Notes under the pieces: model-generated | The model's database searches: none | What the model saw: the letters and a program-made list of their open reading frames with translations, nothing else | Told to the model about the DNA's origin: nothing | Assembly (NCBI GenBank): GCA_015499995.1 | Contig: JADNRV010000109.1 | Coordinates: forward strand, 62,001-126,000 | Source: Flammula alnicola | Lineage: Eukaryota; Basidiomycota; Agaricomycetes; Agaricales; Strophariaceae | Reading direction: 5' to 3' | DNA length: 64,000 nt | Shown: in pieces, positions 11,359 through 21,577 of the stretch | How positions within the stretch are numbered: the first letter of the stretch is position 1 | How the letters are laid out: each line of letters opens with the position of its first letter | Position numbers and translations under genes: made by a program

Positions 11359-12474
11359 GACGACATCTACATGACACGACGAGCTGACTAACCGAGATAC
11401 GACTGTCGAGAGGGCGTCGAGCTGTTCAGTGGGAAGAGGGTTGGACAGTGGGTCGTGGACGAGGGATTAGGACGACGTCGGAAGTTTGTAACGGAACCAG
11501 GAAGCGAGATACTCACCGGCGCTCATGCGTAGCATCCCACGTACACTGTCTGTACCTCGTTTATGCCCTCAGTATCCTGTACACCGCTTGTCACACGTCG
11601 TTGATGAGCCGTCTATGTTCGTGTTGCAGCTTAACCATAGGTGTCTCCAATATGGCCGCGGGTTCTGAGTCCCCATCACGGCGCCAATCACCGATCTCTG
11701 GACAAGTTCCTCCTGGTGACAGACAGCACCGGTAGGTAAATTTAGCGGCGATTCCGAATATTTCGGGTATATGTATGTATGGCGTTTCACTATCTTCTTT
11801 CTTTTTTGAAAAACAAATATGATGAAACCTGGATGAGTCGCGTTGATGGAACGAGAGCTGCTTTGTCCTTTTCGAGGCTGCGCTATATGATAATATCGAT
11901 CATGATTTGTTTTTAATAATACAGTTCCCAAACGCACTGGCCTGGCAGTAACCACGACTCTTTTGTCGGTGCCGTGCAGATTAGTGAAGGCTACCTGAAC
12001 AAGACTAGTGGCACGCCAAAAAAAATGCGAGTAATTACACCTCCTGATCAAAAAGTTGGTGGTGGGAAAAGGGTAATATCAAGAGATTGAATCGATCGAA
12101 GCCGTGAAGACTGATCGGAGTTCTCCAGGGAGGCGCCGCAGAACAGATATGACTTTACGGAGATGTTTATGTCAGAATTACTTTTCATCCATCTGGCGGG
12201 ATCCAGATCTAGAGAAGCTTCCTTCGCTCGCTGGGCCATCATAGTAGGTGGGCAAAATTAATGCTGATTTTTTTGGCACAATACCATTGAATACACCCAT
12301 ACATAAGATATCAAATGCGTAGAGGACAAATCGAGAGAGATATGAAACGAACAATGCCAAGAGTCCTCTTTTTCGGAAGGACATTTGGCTTTATTTGTCC
12401 GCCCTGCTCAGCCCTTAGAGAATGATTGCTCGCTTCGCTCGCAATTATTTGTATGTTCCAAAAACAGTAGAGCG
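11359..12474. other. Intergenic region
   Basis: No gene supported. Minus-strand frames at 11569-12051 and 12178-12384 lack any family signature and have no codon bias. The segment includes the likely upstream control region of the zinc-finger gene that starts at 12551. Confidence 0.4.
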
Positions 12475-12488
12475 TATTATATATATTT
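12475..12488 (+). promoter_or_regulatory. Possible TATA element of the NRG1-like gene
   Basis: A TATTATATATATTT run about 65-75 bases before the ATG at 12551, followed by a pyrimidine-rich leader. Position and sequence fit a fungal core promoter; nothing else supports it. Confidence 0.35.
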
Positions 12489-12550
12489 TCAGCCCGTTTC
12501 TGCTTTCCCTAAGGTCCACAAATCCCTCTCATCCACACTTGCTCGGAACC

Positions 12551-13992
12551 ATGCCTCGCGCCGAATCTAAACATCTCGGAACTCAGTTCTATCATTCCCC
12601 TCCACTGTCCCCGGCCTCTCAGCATCAAAGTCCTCAAAGTTCCTCTGCTTCCTCTGGTCCCGCTGCAAAAAAGAAACATGTCTGCGGGACATGCGACCGC
12701 ACTTTTACTACCAGCGGCCACCTAGTTCGCCACTCGAGGGTCCACACTGGCGAGAGGAACCACAAATGCCCTTTCCCTGGCTGCGAAACGCACTGCTCGC
12801 GTCAGGACAACTTGCAACAACAGTGAGTCGCGTTTCTTAGTGTTGAAACTTGGCAGGGGTGGCGAGGACAGATGCTGATGCAATACATCTTGTCTTCTCC
12901 AGCTACCGCATCCATTTGTCTTCTGGCTCGAGGTGGAGCTCAACGCATTCCTCTGCGTCGCGAGGCACAAATGGAAAGAAGGCAAGCAATGCCGCCATAT
13001 CACAAGAGCCACTATCCGCTCCTCCTTCATTGTCGTCCCCACCACCGCTAGAGCCTGCGCGATTTTACAGCCACCATTCGAGCCTGCCAGACTCTCCCCC
13101 TCCACTCGTGCAGGTGACCTTACCAGCAACGGCAACGTTGCCACTACCAAATTCTCGCATGGATGCCGCGTCTGACCGCTCGTCGTCTTCTGCGTCTCTG
13201 GAGGCATCATATTCCTCAAACCACCATATCGTCCTGATGTCATCGCAGGGAATGGCTCTCTCTAACAACCAAAACTATTCATATCGCAGCAGCGCCTCTA
13301 CCTATCAAGAACTATCGCAAGGCGCCGGATTCACGTACGTCCACACGACACCCCTCTCACATTCCTCAAACAGCTCGACGAACGCAAATTCGTTTTCTTC
13401 GTATTCCAGTTCGCATAACAACTTCGACAACGGCAACAACCACAAGCACCCCATGCACCACCACCAGAACCGCGGCAACTCGCCTGTGTCAATCTCCTCG
13501 CGCCACTCTATCTCTCACATCTTGCACCCGCAGTCGACGTACTCCCAGAATCAGCCCTCGAGCGCTGGTCCTGCTTCCCCCGCTTCTTCGCAGTCCATGT
13601 CATCCCACACCTCAGGCCCGCCCACCCCGACATACCCGGTGTCCCACGACGAAGCCCACCAGTATAATTATCATTCTAGCAGGATGATCGCTCACCACTC
13701 GGGGATGGGCAGTGCACATATGGGCTCCCAGTCGCATCTTATCCATAATGGGTACGCGAATATGCAGGGACGTGGAAACTTCAAGTCGCCGCCAATCCTA
13801 GCACCGATCCAGGATGCCAGGCTTATTAGGCGAGACGACTGTCACTCGCAGTCGCACAATACTTCGCCATACATTCACCACCCGCAGCCATTGCTGGCGG
13901 ATTATCCGTACCACCAGTCCCTGGGTCTCGGGCATGGTGCGTGGAAAGGCGAGAGCGGTATGCGGAAAGGTGTCGGCACGGCGTTGGTGTGA
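12551..13992 (+). CDS. C2H2 zinc-finger transcription factor, NRG1-like
   Basis: Two exons (12551-12822 and 12903-13992; 80-bp GT-AG intron) give 453 residues. Two C2H2 fingers lie at residues 45-65 (Cys45, Cys48, His61, His65) and 73-95 (Cys73, Cys78, His91, His95); the intron falls at His91. The finger pair FTTSGHLVRHSRVHTGE, then CSRQDNLQQHYRIHL, is close to the finger pair of yeast NRG1/NRG2, repressors that recruit Tup1-Ssn6 and control glucose- and stress-linked genes. The rest is Ser/His/Asn/Pro-rich low-complexity sequence, typical of fungal regulators; nuclear location and DNA binding are inferred from the fingers. The splice restores the reading exactly. Target genes cannot be read from the window. 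Confidence 0.85.
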
Positions 13993-14573
13993 ACATTGTA
14001 ACTCTTCTGGCTTCATTGTCCTCTCTTTTTCCTCTCTTTTCTTCAATTTGTCACATAGATCTCCATTGTCTGTTGTTGGGTCACATAAGCATGCACTACT
14101 ACTCATTACGATTCATTTCATTTCTACTAGTACCCTGTATTGTGTACCTTTGTCGTCGGATTTATTTACTACTTACCCTACTTGTTGCTTCTTGCTTTCG
14201 ATAAACACCACCTCATTTGGTATATACACACTTGCTTTTCTGGATGGCGAGACGAGGCGTGACTTTATGGCCGGTCCGAAAGAAGTAATGAGCCGACGTG
14301 ATGCTTTCTTCAACTTGTACCACTACCACCACTACTACTGGTGCTTACACGTTCCTCCGCCTCTTGACTTGCTCATCAATCCATACAGAGATTTCGAGAT
14401 ATAAAAACTTATCAGAGATGCCGAGCGATTTGGACAATTGAGCAAAAACTAGTTTCGATCATATCGAAACGACAGCCTTTTACGGAACTATATATTCTTT
14501 ATTACACTTTCCTGTACTGCCTCCTGGAACTACATCGCAACCGCAAAACCTGCATCCGGCCTCGCTGCTACTC
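13993..14573. other. 3' flank and intergenic region
   Basis: Pyrimidine-rich 3' flank of the zinc-finger gene, then a short CACTACCACCACTACTACTG stretch near 14321. No gene seen. Confidence 0.5.
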
Positions 14574-15170
14574 GTGAATGTATGGCCGTCGCGTACCGAA
14601 TTCCCTGTTCCATGGAGACAGATAGAGCAACTAACGCGTTGCGAACCAATCTCAGAGGAACAAGTGAAGAGGCTATGTCTCAAAGTGGGTGAGATTCTGA
14701 TAGAGGAGGGGAACATTCAGGTCGTTGATTCGCCCGTGACGGTGCGTTTGGGATTAGCCCACCCATGATACAATCGTTTTCTTTGTGCCTCATTGCTACC
14801 TTCCCGCTTGCTTTCTTCCCAAATTCTGTCATCATCCCGTTCCTGGGCTGTTGTCCGGTAATTACTGGAGTGCCAACCGTAGATTTGTGGAGACATCCAT
14901 GGGCAATTTTTCGATCTAATGGAGTTGTTCAAGATGGGAGGCTTTTGTCCGGAGACGAACTATCTCTTCATGGGTACGTCTCTTCTCCTTTATGTGATAC
15001 TGTTTGGCAGTTTAGGCCTTCCTTTGCCCAGTCTGACCCTCCCACTGTCCCGGACCAACGCTCATTTATGTATTATTATCCTTCAATCTAGCTGACTTTG
15101 TTGATCGGGGTTTTTACAGCATCGAAACATTCCTGTTGTTGCTCGCGCTGAAGGTCCGATATCCCGAATG
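14574..15170 (+). pseudogene. PP4-type Ser/Thr phosphatase catalytic subunit, truncated relic
   Basis: Exon pieces encode the N-terminal third of a PPP-family phosphatase. They are [20 protein letters not shown] to DSPVTV (to about 14742), then [19 protein letters not shown] to YLFM (14884-14979), then [20 protein letters not shown] up to RYPE (15093-15167). The metal-binding GDIHG and GDxVDRG motifs are recognisable, the latter with Ala for the first Gly (a G-CT splice codon). The wording is closest to PP4c/Pph3. The reading stops at TGA 15168-15170 where family members have Arg followed by ITL; a C-to-T change in CGA would explain it. The GNHE motif and the whole C-terminal two thirds are missing, and no ATG is in frame at the 5' end. 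It cannot make an active phosphatase. Confidence 0.7.
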
Positions 15171-16622
15171 AATAACCCTAGTGAGTTTCACGTTTCTGTG
15201 CCGCTACCTCTAGATATCTGAACTATATATCATAGACCTCGAAATCCATCTTCAATGTCGAGCCACAGACCAGAAATGCGTGGCCAGTAAGGGCAGACCT
15301 CAGAAAGGTGCCCTGCTTCGTCTGAGACTCAAGGCCCCACCCACTATCCATGATCCTCTGATATCACCTGTAGAATCGAATGCGTCGGGTTGGCCAGACA
15401 ATGGGAATAATTCAGCTGGTGAATTATCTTTGTTTGCATCCCCCGTTCCTCCCTTCTAACACTTTCTTCAGCAGAGACAGAGTACTCCAGCTCCGCAGCT
15501 ACCGACTTGATTACCTTCGATGAAACCCCACAACCTTCACAAACTATCAGACGACGAATAAAAGGATACACTATCAACACAGATGACGAGGGCTGCTCGA
15601 GCTCCGAATGCGACGATATCCCAGAAACTCGATCCCTCCGCGACGACAACAGCTATAGCGGCACCTGCATCGATGACGACGACAAGGAAATTGTCCCTTA
15701 TTCGAAACACAACCAGCAGCTCATATTCCAGTCGTATAACGGTGAGATCATCAGCTTTTCGCCAGGAGAAGGAGAGTGGATCGCTGCCTCGCCCGATATG
15801 CTCCTGCCTCGGTATACAGAGAAAATTACGGTTCCACCAAAGTTGACCAGGGTGGAGAGGGTTTTGTCGTCATTCACTATGTACGGCGAGCTGGCTTCGG
15901 CGGAGACGGATGATCAGTTCGAGCCTGTCTTTCGGCGGCTGCAGCAGGAATGGATGTTTATCGTGGATTGGTAAGCACCTTCGGCTGTGTTTTCTTGGCC
16001 CATCCTCAAGTTTCTCATCTTATCTTATAGCTCGTCGCTCTGGCTGCGTAAGCCTATCCTTGTATTCTCTTGTCACCTTCCCTAATCTCTCTCAAATCTT
16101 CAGGGTTGATACGGCCATTTTCTCTATCTCTCCTGGTTCCATATTCAACGTCGACTCTTATGCAAGGGGTGCCATCACAACTTCCAGCATAGCATCCGGG
16201 CTCGGTATCGCCTGCCATGTGTGGTTCCTCCTGCGATACAACTGGGCTGACCTGAGGACGTTCATCGTAGGTTTAGGCTACCATCTTTCTATTTCAGCCT
16301 TATCTCACACCTTTTCTCCATCATCCAGTCGTGCTCTCGAGACCTCTTCAAATCATATTTCTTTTTCTCCCTCTCCGCCCGCGTTCCAGCTCTGTGCATG
16401 TTCATCTCCGCTGTTTCTATGATGGGCTTCCTCGGGATGGTTGCGTTCGATGCCTGGCCACAAGGCATTATTGTGATGTGCTTCCTGGTTGGCCTCATCA
16501 TGACTCTTCAATTCCTCGTGTTCAGCGCCCATTGGTGCGTGAAGCGGGTGGCGCAAGGCGGGCGCGCAGGCGGGATGCAAGTGGTCAGGGCGGTGCAGGT
16601 AGTGCGAAGTATGACTGGGTAA
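15168..16622 (+). CDS. Agaricomycete multi-pass membrane protein, unknown function
   Basis: Exons 15168-15180, 15236-15418, 15472-15970, 16104-16266 and 16329-16622 join in frame to 383 residues. The N-terminal half is soluble and acidic (a DDDDKE cluster, Ser-rich). The C-terminal half has four hydrophobic segments, including the runs [19 protein letters not shown] and [18 protein letters not shown]. This matches a membrane-protein family I have seen repeatedly in mushroom genomes but cannot name. The 133-bp intron 15971-16103 may hide a 17-bp exon (16031-16047) that reads LVALAA as in relatives, but using it shifts the frame with the donor I infer. The start codon ATG at 15168 lies inside the PP4 relic and the 13-base first exon reuses phosphatase sequence. 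Confidence 0.65.
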
Positions 16623-16984
16623 TTACAGGCATTGAAGGCTTGGAGGGAGGGACTGGGAAGGGAGGAGAGGCTGCGGGTGGTGCAGACAATATACCGGCAT
16701 ATATTGCCCTCATAGACACAATCTTGCGCCATCGGCACTGAGCGAGTGACTTTACACCACTCGGAAGGCGTGTTTTTTGCACATCTACCTTTAACGTTAC
16801 GTTCTACCCAATCTGTGTTTATGTCTCGTAGGGGGAAAGTGGATAGCATCTAACGGCCACTATATCATCCACTTTGTAATTGTAAAATTCAATCTTAATT
16901 CTTGCTCCAGAACATATTGCGATATTCCTTTCAACTTGTTCAGAGGAATGATATATGGATTATTAATACAGAGGTTAATATACT

Positions 16985-18717
16985 CTAAGCGATGCGAACA
17001 GTCTAGAAATTACAGTCAGAACGGAAACCCAGCTTTAAGAGGCACTAGAAATACCTTGGCATATAACGATTCAACAACTTTTCTCACTTGCGCAAGTGTT
17101 TTGATGGCAGCGCCATATGTATTCTGTCAGAAGCCAAATCAGAACTAAAGCAAGAAATAGACAGAGGGCGGACGTACGTCGGCTTCGGGCTGATCGTAGA
17201 CAATGAGACAACCTCTGCCTTGGTTGAGGACACCGTAAAACACCTTGTCGAGGATCATTTGCGATAGTCTGGCGCGACGGAAAGACAAAATTAGAGTGGT
17301 ATAATTTTTTCAGGGATACATGGCTTACTTGGCCTCCACAGCTTGCCTCTCCTGTCCTACGGTTTCCGCGACGTATGCGATTTCCACCACTGAGTAGGGC
17401 TCCACGATCCGCAGGAGACTTTGCTCCAGGAGGGTGTCGTATAGAGCGGCGAGGTGGGAGCGAATGGTCGGATGAGAGGATAGTTAAGAAAGAGAACAAA
17501 CATGAGCATACCTTCTTTATAATCCCGGAGGGCTTTCTAGAAGTCGGCAAGGTTACGATTCTGATGTGCATGAGCGATCGCCTGCATGCTCTCCACGTCC
17601 CTCATGTTCGCGTATTTGAGTGCGAGCCTGATGGTCAGAAGCGAGTCGACGTCCTCTGGCTGAATCAGATAGTTTGTTAAGAAGCGGAACGGCACAAACG
17701 AGGCCACATACCAAGTTAAGCATGACTTTGCAAAGGAGCATGTACTTCAGGGCCCCGAGAGCGCTCTCCTCTCCTTGCGCAGAAAGGTTTTCGAATGCCT
17801 CAAAGAAATAGGAATAGGCGGTGGTGTAATCCTTATCTTCGGCGTGAAGGATGCTGGATAGGCGGGCAGTAGATGGAATTAGCAGCATTTCTTGAAGAGG
17901 TGAGGGCTGCCTATCTGGATGTTAACTCTTGCCAATGAGGGAGGTGGATAGATGGACGAACCTCAGCTTTCGCGAGGCTACCAATGCCGCGGTAGACGCG
18001 ACTTTCGAGTAGATGGACCTCAGTCAGGATTATCTTGTCGTCCAGGCGCTTCAATTTGGTTAGGAGAGATTGATGAGGGTTAGAGCAGGTTTGTATTGTT
18101 GGGTTTCCAGTTGTCTGTGAAGAGGGTCAATGCGAGTAGATATTGTCGAAGAAAGAACGACTTGCAGTCCCACCAGCCAGGTCTCGAGACTGTGTTTGAG
18201 GAAGATCCGCTTCTCGCTCTTGGCCCACCCGATGTTGTCCGTCGGTGTCTTCATCTGCACATTTTGGCTTCCGGGGATTGAGTTGAAATAATCAAGCAAT
18301 GTTCGGACTAAACCATAGTGAGAAATTGTATTATACAACTATTTTGATACATACTGAGTTTAGCAGTCTTCGCCTTTGCCGTCGATGATATAAATGCCCG
18401 AGATTGTGTGATAACATCCGCAAGTCCTTGTGCATTCCTACAGCGAATGAGCGAGATTTAGAAGTCGATTATTGTAACCACGCACTTCTGATCTCGATAG
18501 AGCTCCCCGAGCTTAAGTAGAGCTACCTCTTGATCATGAAGGCCCTGTACATGGTCATTTCCGTGAGGCGGCTCCTTCGACGTAGAAGCTATGGAGCTAC
18601 AAATTCAGTCCTCGCCATTTTGCAGATCTGATATCACTGATCGGTCGTATTCGAAAGTATCTGCTTGTATATCGTCTCGGCCTCCGCTGGATTTAGGGTG
18701 TGGAGTAGCGGAGACAT
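16985..18717 (-). pseudogene. RPN6: 26S proteasome lid subunit Rpn6/PSMD11, decayed copy
   Basis: Minus-strand exons spell out most of Rpn6. Examples are [70 protein letters not shown], then a PCI-domain C-terminus ([32 protein letters not shown] and stop at 16985-16987). Rpn6 is the clamp-like lid scaffold of the proteasome. Lesions: TAG at 17537-17539 replaces the Glu after LADF; about ten residues are missing with a frame change near 17860; a frame slip near 17465 precedes IRSHLAAL; the acceptor there is also gone. Many splice sites are intact, so decay is recent or partial. Since Rpn6 is essential, a working copy should exist elsewhere. Confidence 0.8.
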
Positions 18718-19650
18718 GTCTGACTGACATTTTGGCAGGGTTGAGGCATGTATGGGCATAACGATGAGAGGAGAGGGTATTACGAGGTCGGTACATCGAC
18801 GCGTCTATTTTCATGAGCATTTGCTTGATCTTGCATCACGTGGACCGTACACGACCGGAGATGGGAAACAACGGCGGTAGGCCGTGGTCAGGGGAGAGCA
18901 GGACAGGCAGCTTGTGCAGCCCCAGTTTCAAAGTCGGGTGGTAGAGGGATGGTCGAGAGATGGGTAGGAGACGAGTCTGATACGATGCGGGGAGTAGATG
19001 CTGAATGAGTCGAATGCGGTGCTGCACTGGAGACGGCACTGGTGGTATTCGCCCAGCATTGCTGCACTCCGGCATGGCAGTCGCAGCTCGATCCAAGTTT
19101 CTGGAACACTGCGAGCCAGTGATACGAGACCCCCATTGTATTTATTTACCTGCAATGCTATGAAATTTGTGGACAGACATGGCGAGAATGCCGAGAAATC
19201 CTTGACAGTGGGAAGATGATTGGGAGAAGATAGTCAGAATTCATGATGGGCGACGAGGGGTTGGGTTCTACAAGAAAACAGTGAACATATGGTATGCAAG
19301 TAGTAGCAGAAGCAAGGAAAAGGAAAAGAGTTTGATACACGATTACATACACACGAAATTCGGTCATAGCAGTGAGCAGACGATGATAAGAAAAAGGACA
19401 ATTTAGGACAAGAATCAAGATGGGTGGCATGACGGTTCGTATGGTGGAGGGCATTATCTAGACGGCGATTATCTGGGATATGATGGCATTTGCTGATGGT
19501 CATGATGGTGATGCAGGTGATTTATGTTCTAACCATAACACGTCTTGTGTGTTTGCCTGCTCGTCTCCGTTCAGCGCAGGGCGTGGACCGCTTCCACGGT
19601 TCATCATATTCTTCACTTGGGTATTCGGGTTTCGAAGGAGGTGGAGGCGG
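18718..19650. other. Upstream flank of the RPN6 copy, up to the Gypsy LTR
   Basis: No gene is supported. The last 95 bases (19555-19650) are open on both strands: a Gly-rich reading on plus, a Pro-rich charged reading on minus. They may be an exon remnant cut by the retrotransposon edge. Confidence 0.4.
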
Positions 19651-21111
19651 TGAGAGACCCGCTACGCGCTCAGCGACCTAAACAACACACACAACTGCGG
19701 AGCGAGATCCTAACCAGGTCGAGCGACGCTCTACTAGCTTTAGAAATATGTAGTGTGCTTTGCTCCACAATGTCTATTTTGTTCAACTAGCTGACTTGTA
19801 GACAGTGCCTCGCGGTTCGTTTAAGTGGGTATGAGGGATTATTCAAATACACGTTTTATTGTAGTTTCAGGCTTCGTTTTATCACAAGGATGAACGGTTT
19901 TATTGATTTTAGGGTTTTATGTTTGAGAAAGGATCTCTAGGACGCTACTAGCTCGACTTTCGAAGCAACTAGCTGCTCTGAAGCTTTGGGAACTCGTCTG
20001 AAACTAAGGCCGCACTGTGCGCTACCTTCTGAACGATCTGCTAGCCCACTGTGGACTCTGTTTCTGACTTCTTAGGTGCTCTCTAGGCCTCTAAGCACTC
20101 TCTGGCTTCTAAATTCTTGGACCTTGTCCTCAAGAACTTTCTCTTTATTAAACTAAGCCTTCTCTGGCTTTCAAACGAACTCTATTGAAGCCAAACTGAT
20201 CCTTTATTCGCTTTCTTTCTTACTAGGCACTGCGCCTTAGCTCAAAATAAAACAGGGAAGAGATTGCTTAAGGTAACTAGCTACAAAAGTACATCTTTTA
20301 TACTACAGCTATGTGTGGTTCTGGTATGCGAATAAAATAGAGTAAAACATTCTTATCTCGTGTAAATAATGCCTGCAGGCAATGGGTATAGGGTTGGGTA
20401 TTCCAGGTGACCAGATAGAGGTCAAGGGATTTGGAAATTCATCCCATTTTAGCGCGCTAGGACGCTCCTGACTTCCACGTACCATGCGCATCATGCGTGC
20501 GTCTCGGCTAGCGGTGCCGCTTTATTCCGGATCTGCGGCCATCATTGATGCCGGTTCCTTCTTTCCTTTCTCGTCCTATTACCACTTTTGGTAGTCCCCC
20601 AGGTAGAGGGTAGAGCGTGCGTCTAACTAACGCGTCCGCGTCCCGTGCGTTTCTCAGTAAGTCACAAGATACGCTCGCTAGTAGTCGACACATTCGCGTC
20701 TAGCTTTCACTAGCTGTGTCTCGCGCTCCTAGTTGTAGTATTTCGTAGCTAGCTATTCCGCAATACACTGATTGTACTGAATTCGCCGCGCACTAATTCC
20801 AAAGTATCCAGAAGTCTTTTAATTTATTCCCCATGGTGCGTTTATGCCTCGCTAGTCGTTTATGACTTATGCGTTCTGTGTTTTACTGCCTGATAACTTT
20901 TAACTGTCTCCCGGCTTATCATACGGACTCAGCTAGCTCTGAACCGCGTCTGATTACCATTGTCACAGGTTATATGACAACTAGTAGTCGCATAGCTAGG
21001 CCTTAGACTACTAACTTGGGTAGGTTATAGTCTCTCTGTCTCGGTTATATTCTATAGGTAAAAGATGATATATTCGCGAAATTCACGCGTGGCCGGTTTG
21101 CGGCCCTATCA
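19651..21111 (-). repeat. Left LTR (3' LTR of the Gypsy element)
   Basis: 1461 bp, starts TGAGAGACCCGCTACGCGCT and ends GCGGCCCTATCA. It matches 34646-36100 nearly throughout. Small ORFs inside (for example 20508-20693) recur in the other LTR because the sequence is duplicated, not because they are genes. Confidence 0.95.
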
Positions 21112-21125
21112 TCTCCCCCCCACGA
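21112..21125 (-). promoter_or_regulatory. Polypurine tract
   Basis: On the minus strand the sequence TCGTGGGGGGGAGA lies directly against the 3' LTR, the position where plus-strand DNA synthesis is primed in LTR retrotransposons. A second near-identical copy lies at 24091-24105. Confidence 0.75.
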
Positions 21126-21129
21126 AATC

Positions 21130-21157
21130 TTGACTGTCCTCAGTCAACCGGACTCGT
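21130..21157. repeat. Hairpin next to the polypurine tract
   Basis: TTGACTG-TCCT-CAGTCAA is a perfect seven-base-pair stem with a four-base loop, a few bases inside the polypurine tract. A differently sequenced but equally perfect stem occupies the same place beside the second tract at 24091. Confidence 0.7.
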
Positions 21158-21577
21158 TCCTTGAGCACCACTAGTGGTCTGCTCTTTATTTCCTACTAGT
21201 TGACACTCTGTTTTATCGCTTTGTTTTCTAGTGCTGCTAAACTAGTTGCAGCGTTGCTGCTAGCTCTTTGTGTCTCCTGTTCTTGTGACTTTTGATGCGT
21301 ACTTCCCAATTGGGTAAGTTGCATGGCACAAGCGCCCATCTCCGAACACAGATCTATTTTTAGCCTGTGCTGTATCTCTAGCGCCGCTCCTTCCCTCTAG
21401 GGAATTGTTAAGCTTAGGCTTTCGCGATCGCCCTCCCGTGCTCGCTTTCCACCATTTTCTTTTATTTTCTTTCACATTCTTCGGGGTTCGGTCGCTCCCG
21501 GCCGTTCACGTGTCCCCTGCCTTTTTAACTTCGAAAAGTTCAACTTTTTCTTTCTCTCCTTCTTTCATTTCCCAACC

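Noticed and set aside
12722..13243. 173-codon minus-strand frame opposite the zinc-finger gene
   Set aside because: Complement of Ser-rich low-complexity coding sequence and of the zinc fingers.
16031..16047. 17-base mini-exon in the membrane-protein gene
   Set aside because: It reads LVALAA as relatives do, but with the inferred donor it shifts the frame; skipping it gives an intact protein. Left open in the gene entry, not called.
20508..20693. Small ORF conserved in both LTRs (also 35498-35683)
   Set aside because: Identity follows from LTR duplication; the reading has no coding character.
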